This document shows, in pieces, positions 5,879 through 10,833 of a stretch of DNA of 10,833 bases. Location: assembly GCA_002390705.1 (NCBI GenBank), contig DGQA01000017.1, positions 1-10,833 of the forward strand, read 5' to 3'. This DNA is from Actinobacteria bacterium UBA4426. Lineage in GTDB: Bacteria; Actinomycetota; Actinomycetes; S36-B12. A model generated the notes under the pieces. That model made no database searches and had not been told where the DNA came from. It was given only the letters and a program-made list of their open reading frames with translations. Made by a program: the position numbers and the translations under genes. How positions within the stretch are numbered: the first letter of the stretch is position 1; each line of letters opens with the position of its first letter.

Positions 5879-7794
5879 CTACCTCCGCTCGGGTGATGAT
5901 GTCTTACATGCGGTCGCTGCGGCCGAAAGGTCGACTTCTCCCAGCGCGGACAACCACCTTCGTGGTGTGCGCTGCCATTTGCCTGTCAACTCTTGGGTCG
6001 GTGGCTCACGCGGAAGATTCGCCGGCTCCAGCGGAACCAGCTGTGCCTGCCCCAGCTCCTCCGGTCATGCCCACGGCACTCGGCAGTTGGTGCACGAGTT
6101 TGTTCCCGATGTCGGTGAAGAAGCAGCGCAACCGAGCCCGAGCTTTGATGGTGGGGAAAGTAAATCTTGACAAGGGAGGAACGTACTCGCTCACGGAGAA
6201 TCCCGACTGGAGACCACAATCTTCAGCAGACCTCTCCGGAAATCGGCATATTAATTCGCTGCGCTGGGCGTTGCCGCTCTTGTTTCGTGGGGTCAATACA
6301 CAGAACCAAGCGATGGTGGACCGATTCAAACAACTGATGTACGACTGGATCGATGACCATCAAGGAAAGCGTTCTTACTGGGTGAACGCATCAATCTACG
6401 GTGGTTTACGAACCCAAACACTTGCTTGTGCGTGGCAAACATTGCAGGATCCAATCATTCAGCAGGCAGCGGTACGGGACGCAACCTCGATGTGGAAAAC
6501 GTATCGTGGTGGGACCGATGTCAAGATCGGTGCAAATAACACAGACCTCACTCGCCAATTGGGCGCCCTCGCAACTTTCTGTTCCGTGGGAGATGTCAAT
6601 CTGCGAAATGCTGCTTGGAATCATCTTGTTGCAATCGCCCGAGGAGTAATTAATAGCGATGGCAGTGATGTTGAAGGATCCCCACATTATGCAATGTATA
6701 TGGAGAAGCTACTGTCGACCGTGGAGGCAGCAGCAGCCACATGTGGGATACCTAACGAACCAATTCCACAACTTCGTGGATTGCTGTACGGCTTTGTTGC
6801 ACAGGCAGTCCGACCTGATTTCAGACTTGAATCACTTGGTGATACCGCCGCAGTTGAACTTCGCCGAACTTTCGGAGTCGGGGACTGGCGCGCGGATTGG
6901 TTGCGCAGTAAAGGTGCGATCGGAACGCCACCCACCCCGGTCTACAGGGCTTACGACGGTGGCTACATTTTCGGCCGCCATTCGTGGGCTCTCAGTGGCT
7001 CGGGTGCGCCGGATACTTATTATTCGCTGAGATATAAGGGTATTCGACCGGCCACGGCTCATACCCATGACGATGGCGGATCATTGACTTTCTATTCTCG
7101 TGGAGTGCCCTGGATTTCGGATCCGGGCCCGTACCGCTACAACTCCAGCTCATTACGATCTTTTGTGAAAACACGGGCGGCTCATTCCACATTCACAGTC
7201 TCCAATACAAAATACAATCGCGGGAAGGGTGTGGTTAAAACCAAAAGTCGTTCGGACTCTCGCTCTGGAGGCAACGACTATTCATGCTTGGTTGACAATT
7301 CGTGGAAAAAGTCCGAAATAACTCGCTGTGTGACTTATGTTCGTGGAAGCGATGCACTCGTTGTGGCAGATTATATAAATGCAACCAAAGTCAAAGTCCG
7401 CAAGAAAAAGCGGAAGAATTACAAGAAACGTGAAATATCGCAACGTTGGCAAATTGGTCCCGGAATCGGAGTTGAAGGCACCGAGGGTCAGTTGACACTG
7501 GTGTCGGGTGATCAGCGAGTTGATGTAATCAAGGCAGGTGTTGGTGACTGGAATTTGAGTTCAGCGGTAGAAGGTTCTTCAATTGGTTGGCACACCACGG
7601 ACTGGGGTGTAAAGGCACCTGGCACGGTCTTGTCACGGTCAACAACTGTTCCCCGCAAAGGCGATCAGCAAGTGATGGTTACGGTATTTGTGCCAAGAGG
7701 ATCAGCCGAGAGTGTCCCTGTGCAAATCAGTGATGGAACGGTCACAATTACCCGAAACGGCAATCCCGTGACCGTAGGATTCCCCGCTCCCTAA
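5851..7794 (+). CDS. Secreted heparinase II/III-like protein (putative polysaccharide lyase)
   Basis: A protein of up to 647 residues. The N-terminus has basic residues, a hydrophobic stretch (about 35-50) and a VAHA signal cleavage site near residue 54, followed by an Ala/Pro-rich linker (57-71). An alpha-helical toroid follows (about 80-350), carrying EGSPHY (275-280), whose Tyr is a candidate catalytic residue by family analogy. The beta-sandwich begins with HTHDDGGSL (404-412) and ends a motif at WISDPGPYRY (421-430), the signature of heparinase II/III-like proteins. Relatives cleave uronic acid-containing polysaccharides by beta-elimination; the substrate here is unknown. A very basic patch (513-527) interrupts the sandwich. 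The start is uncertain. ATG 5851 overlaps the upstream gene by 28 bases, while ATG 5896 or 5908 would give a shorter, more typical signal peptide; none has a good Shine-Dalgarno. The stop overlaps the convergent ribokinase stop. Confidence 0.85.
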   Translation: MPRDPRFAITTSARVMMSYMRSLRPKGRLLPARTTTFVVCAAICLSTLGSVAHAEDSPAPAEPAVPAPAPPVMPTALGSWCTSLFPMSVKKQRNRARALMVGKVNLDKGGTYSLTENPDWRPQSSADLSGNRHINSLRWALPLLFRGVNTQNQAMVDRFKQLMYDWIDDHQGKRSYWVNASIYGGLRTQTLACAWQTLQDPIIQQAAVRDATSMWKTYRGGTDVKIGANNTDLTRQLGALATFCSVGDVNLRNAAWNHLVAIARGVINSDGSDVEGSPHYAMYMEKLLSTVEAAAATCGIPNEPIPQLRGLLYGFVAQAVRPDFRLESLGDTAAVELRRTFGVGDWRADWLRSKGAIGTPPTPVYRAYDGGYIFGRHSWALSGSGAPDTYYSLRYKGIRPATAHTHDDGGSLTFYSRGVPWISDPGPYRYNSSSLRSFVKTRAAHSTFTVSNTKYNRGKGVVKTKSRSDSRSGGNDYSCLVDNSWKKSEITRCVTYVRGSDALVVADYINATKVKVRKKKRKNYKKREISQRWQIGPGIGVEGTEGQLTLVSGDQRVDVIKAGVGDWNLSSAVEGSSIGWHTTDWGVKAPGTVLSRSTTVPRKGDQQVMVTVFVPRGSAESVPVQISDGTVTITRNGNPVTVGFPAP

Positions 7795-8753
7795 AGTAGT
7801 AGTTCTTCAACTTCGGGTCGTCGTGGTAGTGAGGCGGCTGCGCCCACGCGTGTTGCAGTTAATGCTCCGGCAGCACTCGCCCAACGCAAGGCTTCATTCA
7901 ATGGCTGCCCTTCATTTAATGCAGCTGCAAGTCCGCCACAGAAGGCATCCCCCGCGGCAACCGTGTCAACGGGGACAATTCGAAATGCCGCCGCCTGCCC
8001 CGATGCAGTCGCTGTTGACCACACTGCACCCTTCTCTCCGCGTGTGATGATCACGGAGCCAACACCCAGATCAACAATGGATGTCGCGACCTCAACGAAG
8101 TCGAGCATAGATATACAAGCGTTGCCTTCCAACGTACATAGCCCCTGAGCTTCGTGTTCATTGGGAACCAAGTAGTCAACGAGGGGAAAAACGGATGGAG
8201 GGAAGTCACGTACAGGCGCAGGATTCAAAATCGTGATCGCTCCCAATTCTTTCGCCACCTTTAATGCTTTTTCCGTAGTCTGGACCGGAATTTCACCTTG
8301 GGTGAGTACTACCCCGATCCGGTATTCACGAGCAATTTCTCGTAGCGATGTTTCGACAGCATTTTCGCTCAGAGAGTTGTTGGCACCGGAGACCACAATT
8401 ATGCGATTCTCGCCGGAGCTTTCCACTTCGATAATCGCCATCCCGGTACTGATATCCGGCACCTGACTCACGAGAGATTTGATTCCCTCATCCGTCAGGG
8501 TTTGAATCAAGCCGTGTCCGAATTGGTCACCTCCAACAGCGCCGATCATGGCAACTTGGGCGCCAAGTCGGGAAGCTCCAACGGCCTGGTTGAGACCTTT
8601 CCCGCCAGGCGCCTGCTCGAAAGTTTTGCCAAGAACGCTTTCACCGGATGCTGGGAAAGTGTCCAGTGTAAGAAGGAAGTCTGTGTTAAGACTTCCGACG
8701 ACCACTACGACTGATTCAGACGGGTTCAATTTGATGTTTGCAGGTGTACTCAC
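7791..8753 (-). CDS. rbsK: Ribokinase
   Basis: A 320-residue PfkB-family sugar kinase that phosphorylates D-ribose at O5 with ATP in the cytoplasm, feeding ribose 5-phosphate to the pentose phosphate pathway. Motifs in order are the N-terminal GSLNTDF (20-26), PFKB signature 1 APGGKGLNQAVGASRLG (48-64), GGDQFG (74-79), the NEHE form of the NxxE magnesium motif (198-201) and signature 2 DTVAAGDAF (263-271), with Asp269 as catalytic base. The DTxAAGD form is typical of true ribokinases rather than fructokinases. The length is normal (about 300-320). The start is GTG 8753, with no obvious Shine-Dalgarno. It is divergent from rpiB across 60 bases, so the two ribose enzymes may share control. No ribose transporter or repressor is visible in the window. 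Confidence 0.94.
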   Translation of the reverse strand: MSTPANIKLNPSESVVVVVGSLNTDFLLTLDTFPASGESVLGKTFEQAPGGKGLNQAVGASRLGAQVAMIGAVGGDQFGHGLIQTLTDEGIKSLVSQVPDISTGMAIIEVESSGENRIIVVSGANNSLSENAVETSLREIAREYRIGVVLTQGEIPVQTTEKALKVAKELGAITILNPAPVRDFPPSVFPLVDYLVPNEHEAQGLCTLEGNACISMLDFVEVATSIVDLGVGSVIITRGEKGAVWSTATASGQAAAFRIVPVDTVAAGDAFCGGLAAALNEGQPLNEALRWASAAGALTATRVGAAASLPRRPEVEELLL

Positions 8754-8764
8754 AGAGAGATAAT
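8737..8764 (+). promoter_or_regulatory. Possible rpiB promoter
   Basis: TTTGCA (8737-8742) and GATAAT (8759-8764) lie 16 bases apart and would start transcription about 43 bases ahead of rpiB ATG 8814. The -35 overlaps the first codons of the divergent ribokinase gene. The -10 is good and the -35 moderate. Confidence 0.35.
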
Positions 8765-8813
8765 GTCATGGCAGGAGTTCGGTTGTGTTGTCCATCAGAA
8801 GTTGGGAAAGTTC

Positions 8814-9248
8814 ATGAAACTTGTACTAGGCAGCGACCATGCCGGATTCGAGCTTAAAAACGCCCTGAGCGCATGGCTACTCGACCTGGGTCACCAGATT
8901 TACGACGTAGGTGGCTTCAGCGAAGAACGGGTTGACTACCCAGAGTTCGGAGCAGAGCTTGGCCGCGTTGTGGCCGCAGGTGAAGCGGAATTCGGAATTG
9001 CTGTCTGCGGTAGCGGCCAAGGGATCTGCATGGCGGCAAACAAAATTCAAGGAATCCGCGCGGCCCTCATCCGAACGGTCGAAGATGCACAACTGGCACG
9101 AGCGCACAACAATGCGAATGTGGCCTGCTTCGGCGGACGGGTGACTGATGCATCACTCGCACAAGAAGCTTTTGCCGTTTTCCTGTCCACGCCTTTTGAA
9201 GGCGGGCGTCATGCTGATCGAGTAGCCCAACTAAATGAACTGACTTAG
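8814..9248 (+). CDS. rpiB: Ribose-5-phosphate isomerase B
   Basis: A 144-residue cytoplasmic enzyme of the RpiB/LacAB family that interconverts ribose 5-phosphate and ribulose 5-phosphate. The sequence starts MKLVLGSDHAGFELK, with the substrate-binding Asp8-His9. It has VCGSGQGI with Cys65 as the likely catalytic base (equivalent to E. coli Cys66) and ARAHNNANV with His98 (equivalent to His99). The Cys form differs from the Glu-based site known for mycobacterial RpiB. I chose ATG 8814 because the family begins directly with this first beta strand. An in-frame ATG at 8763 would add 17 residues unlike the family. The weak GGGAAAG at 8804-8810 precedes the chosen start. Its divergent neighbour is ribokinase, whose product is RpiB's substrate, so the pair forms a ribose entry route. 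Confidence 0.94.
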   Translation: MKLVLGSDHAGFELKNALSAWLLDLGHQIYDVGGFSEERVDYPEFGAELGRVVAAGEAEFGIAVCGSGQGICMAANKIQGIRAALIRTVEDAQLARAHNNANVACFGGRVTDASLAQEAFAVFLSTPFEGGRHADRVAQLNELT

Positions 9249-9265
9249 CGGAACCTTTTCTGGGT

Positions 9266-9271
9266 TATACT
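9266..9271 (+). promoter_or_regulatory. Probable -10 element for the lipoprotein gene
   Basis: TATACT (9266-9271) is five of six bases to consensus and lies about 46 bases before ATG 9318. The -35 region is weak; ACTTAG lies 17 bases upstream, overlapping the rpiB stop. The gene then has a clear AGGAG (9308-9312) five bases before its ATG. Confidence 0.5.
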
Positions 9272-9317
9272 CGTCTGAGCATTGAGGATAGACTAAATCC
9301 ACGTGATAGGAGTACAT

Positions 9318-9704
9318 ATGAAAAGCATCAGCAAGTTTGCGTCAGTCGGGGCGATCAGCATTCTTGGCGTCACGGTTCTTGCGGGTTGTTCAAGCAGCGA
9401 TGACCCTACAACCGACACAACTACCTCCTCAGAGTCGAACCAAATGCTCCCACCGGTCATTGTCACGGCGGATCAAACCGATGCGTCGGCCACAGTGGGC
9501 GCTTTTATCGACATTGTGGTTGATGACCCAGCAAATACGACGATCGCGGTCGACAATGCTGAGGTACTTGAGGTCATACAAGGTAAAGATGACGGAAGTG
9601 CGACCTTTAACCCAGGTGCTGAGGCGCTTTCCCCAGGAACAGCCACTATTACGGTCACCAGTCCCGATGGTTCAATTCGAGACATCGTGGTAACAGTCTC
9701 CTAA
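9318..9704 (+). CDS. Small secreted lipoprotein with Ig-like beta domain, function unknown
   Basis: A 128-residue protein. Residues 1-23 form a lipoprotein signal peptide (basic start, hydrophobic core) ending in the lipobox VLAGC with Cys24 as the lipidated residue. A Ser/Thr/Asp-rich tether follows (25-44), then a compact beta-rich domain (about 45-128) with the pattern PGTATITVTSPDGS near its end, reminiscent of bacterial Ig-like domains. The mature part is strikingly acidic, with almost no Lys or Arg (Lys90, Arg121). ATG 9318 is preferred over GTG 9303 because AGGAG sits five bases upstream and the signal peptide is then of normal length. It should sit on the outer face of the cytoplasmic membrane. 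I do not recognise a characterised homologue. The ATP-grasp gene follows on the same strand within about 45 bases, but probably from its own promoter. Confidence 0.82.
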   Translation: MKSISKFASVGAISILGVTVLAGCSSSDDPTTDTTTSSESNQMLPPVIVTADQTDASATVGAFIDIVVDDPANTTIAVDNAEVLEVIQGKDDGSATFNPGAEALSPGTATITVTSPDGSIRDIVVTVS

Positions 9705-9715
9705 AAAGGTAGCGC

Positions 9716-9750
9716 TTTCCGGCAAACTCACTCTGACTAACATGTGTCGG
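9716..9750 (+). promoter_or_regulatory. Possible leaderless promoter of the ATP-grasp gene
   Basis: TAACAT (9738-9743, TANNNT) ends seven bases before GTG 9751. A weak -35 candidate TTTCCG (9716-9721) lies 16 bases upstream of the -10. No Shine-Dalgarno precedes either GTG 9751 or the alternative ATG 9742, which would itself lie inside the -10. Confidence 0.35.
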
Positions 9751-10623
9751 GTGACCACTCGAATAGCCCTCGCAACCTGCGAGCAACTTCCCGACCTTGA
9801 CCCCGATGACCAGCCACTAATCAATCTTTTTCGCAAGATCGGGATTGAGGCGGCGCCAGCCATATGGTCTGATTCGAGCATTGATTGGACGCTGTTTGAT
9901 CAGATAATTATCCGAAACACCTGGGACTACACCAATCGGCTAGGAGAATTCTTAGCATGGGCGAAATCGAATAAGTCCCGGATTCGAAATTCATTCGAGA
10001 CTATTCGATGGAACTGCGACAAGATTTACCTCAAAGACTTAGCTTCCGCGGGGTTTCCCGTGGTTGACACTCAATTTGTGTCAGGCGGGGACAGCGGTTG
10101 GGACCCACCGAATACCGCGGATTTTGTGGTTAAACCAACGGTCTCTGCCGGCAGCCAAGACACTATGCGTTTTCCCGCGGATAGGCCGGGTTCGAAGCGC
10201 AATGCTCAAGATCTCATTAATCGAATTGTTTCCCATGGAAAAACTGCAATGGTGCAGCCATACTTGGCAGCTGTTGATGAGGTGGGAGAGACGGCGCAAC
10301 TTTTTATTGGTGGCGACTATTCGCATGCAGTTCGCAAGGGCCCGCTCCTGGCCCCCAATGTGCTGGCCGAAAAAGAGCATGGCTTATTCCTCAAAGAGGA
10401 CATTTCACCCCGGGACCCAAGCCAGGCACAACGTGAATTGGCAGACGCGGTCATCGCATACGTCGCTAGGAGTTTTGGCACTCCGCTGTACGCGCGGGTT
10501 GACCTGCTCGATAACCCCTACGGGAGGCCGGTCATTTTGGAACTGGAGTTAGTGGAACCTTCGATGTTTTTTGTGACGGCCCTCGACTCCGCCGGGCGAT
10601 TGACGACTCTTTTCACCGAATAG
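9751..10623 (+). CDS. ATP-grasp domain ligase, RimK/DcsG-like, substrate unknown
   Basis: A 290-residue protein (293 if started at ATG 9742). The N-terminal substrate/pre-ATP domain shows RIALATCEQLPDLDPDD and IIIRNTWDYT. The central part has RWNCDKIYL (N88, D90, K91) and FVVKPTVSAGS with Lys128, a likely ATP-binding lysine. The C-terminal part has YARVDLL (247-253, Asp251) and ILELELVEPS, whose acidic residues Glu264, Glu266 and Glu269 are candidate magnesium ligands. This resembles the family that includes DcsG, the O-ureido-D-serine cyclo-ligase of D-cycloserine synthesis, and many unassigned actinobacterial proteins. ATP-grasp ligases join a carboxylate to an amine, thiol or imino group through an acyl phosphate. 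None of the other cycloserine genes is present, so that product should not be assumed. I prefer GTG 9751 because of the -10 placement, at moderate certainty. Confidence 0.87.
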   Translation: MTTRIALATCEQLPDLDPDDQPLINLFRKIGIEAAPAIWSDSSIDWTLFDQIIIRNTWDYTNRLGEFLAWAKSNKSRIRNSFETIRWNCDKIYLKDLASAGFPVVDTQFVSGGDSGWDPPNTADFVVKPTVSAGSQDTMRFPADRPGSKRNAQDLINRIVSHGKTAMVQPYLAAVDEVGETAQLFIGGDYSHAVRKGPLLAPNVLAEKEHGLFLKEDISPRDPSQAQRELADAVIAYVARSFGTPLYARVDLLDNPYGRPVILELELVEPSMFFVTALDSAGRLTTLFTE

Positions 10624-10660
10624 CCAGATCTCCGTAATGAAATTGTTACCCGAATGTTGA

Positions 10661-10678
10661 TAAATATGGCCATTTTTA
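10661..10678. promoter_or_regulatory. Palindrome upstream of the xylA -35, possible operator
   Basis: An 18-base palindrome centred on ATGGCCAT (10666-10673) continues outward with TAAA (10661-10664) and TTTA (10675-10678). Eight of nine base pairs match, with one T/T mismatch at 10665/10674. It ends one base before the xylA -35. Its AT-rich arms with a GGCC centre suit a dimeric repressor or activator. Confidence 0.4.
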
Positions 10679-10679
10679 G

Positions 10680-10708
10680 TTGCACTGCTTAAAAAATGAG
10701 ATTATGTT
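10680..10708 (+). promoter_or_regulatory. Probable xylA promoter
   Basis: TTGCAC (10680-10685) and TATGTT (10703-10708) are spaced by 17 bases, each four of six bases to consensus. Transcription would start near 10715, leaving a leader of about 40 bases before ATG 10756. Confidence 0.5.
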
Positions 10709-10721
10709 GTCGCTCACAACA
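10705..10721. promoter_or_regulatory. Inverted repeat over the xylA -10, possible operator
   Basis: TGTTGT (10705-10710) and ACAACA (10716-10721) form a perfect 6-bp inverted repeat around CGCTC. It overlaps the -10 and the probable start site, the usual place for a sugar-responsive repressor. The right arm with the spacer (CGCTCACAA) resembles half of a LacI-type operator. The regulator gene is not in the window. Confidence 0.45.
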
Positions 10722-10755
10722 ATTTAGTCATCCAATGTGGATTGAGGGACTCGTG

Positions 10756-10833
10756 ATGGATCGTCTTACGCCCGTTCCAGAAGATAAATTTGCCTTCGGC
10801 CTGTGGACTATCGGCCATATCGGTCGAGACCCA
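10756..10833 (+). CDS. xylA: Xylose isomerase (partial, N-terminal 26 aa)
   Basis: The frame from ATG 10756 is open to the right edge and reads PEDKFAFGLWTIG (8-20) then GRDP (23-26), the start of actinobacterial-type (class I) xylose isomerase, a metal-dependent TIM-barrel enzyme converting D-xylose to D-xylulose in the cytoplasm. Trp17 corresponds to the Trp16 of the Streptomyces enzyme near the active site. Position 21 is His where Streptomyces and Arthrobacter enzymes have Trp. ATG 10756 is preferred to the adjacent GTG 10753 because GAGGGA (10744-10749) is then six bases away. It has its own promoter with two palindromes. Only about 7 percent of the usual ~390 residues is visible, so integrity cannot be judged. 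Confidence 0.93.
   Translation, partial: MDRLTPVPEDKFAFGLWTIGHIGRDP

Noticed and set aside
8763..8813. ATG 8763 as start of RpiB
   Set aside because: It would put 17 unrelated residues before the first beta strand, where RpiB proteins start; 8814 gives the usual length. The 8763 ATG also overlaps a -10-like GATAAT.
9751..10623. D-cycloserine biosynthesis cluster
   Set aside because: Only the ATP-grasp family resemblance is present; no serine acetyltransferase, racemase or arginase-like gene lies nearby, and the family is broad.
10671..10698. CATTTTTA and TAAAAAATG as a terminator for the ATP-grasp gene
   Set aside because: The arms differ by one base, are wholly AT-rich and surround the likely xylA -35; they are better explained as promoter region. 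No other terminator is seen between the ATP-grasp gene and xylA.
1..10833. Mobile element, prophage, CRISPR array or defence system
   Set aside because: No transposase, integrase, terminal inverted repeats, regularly spaced repeats or toxin-antitoxin signature could be found. The tRNA genes show no attachment-site duplication within the window.

Overview
This window looks like an ordinary chromosomal segment of an actinobacterium (Actinomycetota) with roughly balanced base composition rather than the very high GC of Streptomyces or Mycobacterium. The main clues are a tRNA-Glu/Asp/Phe cluster of actinobacterial type whose genes do not encode CCA, a xylose isomerase N-terminus of the actinobacterial form, an MpaB-type (DUF2236) oxygenase, a transmembrane-anchored HtrA protease and several genes that look leaderless. 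A freshwater or marine lineage is possible, but that is inference. No insertion sequence, phage gene, CRISPR array or clear sign of recent transfer is visible.

Layout. 1-711 (minus): N-terminal 237 residues of an aldo-keto reductase of the L-glyceraldehyde-3-phosphate reductase type, running off the left edge. 712-969: no gene; it holds a possible aldo-keto reductase promoter and a weak tRNA terminator. 970-1247 (minus): tRNA-Glu, tRNA-Asp and tRNA-Phe, transcribed in that order. 1320-2451 (plus): a small zincin-like metallopeptidase, then an SDR dehydrogenase with its own probable leaderless promoter. 2458-3408 (minus): Sua5-type threonylcarbamoyl-AMP synthase, which serves tRNA t6A37 modification. 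3558-4739 (plus): HtrA/DegP-like PDZ protease with a strong terminator. 4964-7794 (plus): an MpaB-family oxygenase overlapping or abutting a secreted heparinase II/III-like protein. 7791-8753 (minus): ribokinase, its stop codon overlapping that of the lyase. 8814-9248 (plus): ribose-5-phosphate isomerase B. 9318-9704 (plus): small lipoprotein. 9751-10620 (plus): ATP-grasp ligase of the DcsG-like family. 10756-10833 (plus): first 26 codons of xylose isomerase behind a promoter with two palindromes.

The clearest metabolic theme is pentose use in the right half. Xylose isomerase makes xylulose, ribokinase makes ribose 5-phosphate, and RpiB connects ribose 5-phosphate with ribulose 5-phosphate in the pentose phosphate pathway. 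The secreted heparinase-like protein may act on an external polysaccharide, which would fit a carbohydrate-scavenging lifestyle. The left half is mainly housekeeping: tRNAs, t6A synthesis and envelope protein quality control.

I found no convincing undescribed multi-gene system. The points most worth a second look are the probable leaderless starts (best for the SDR gene), the paired palindromes at the xylA promoter, the lysine/arginine-rich patch in the secreted lyase-like protein, the unassigned ATP-grasp ligase next to a small lipoprotein, and the overlapping convergent stop codons.
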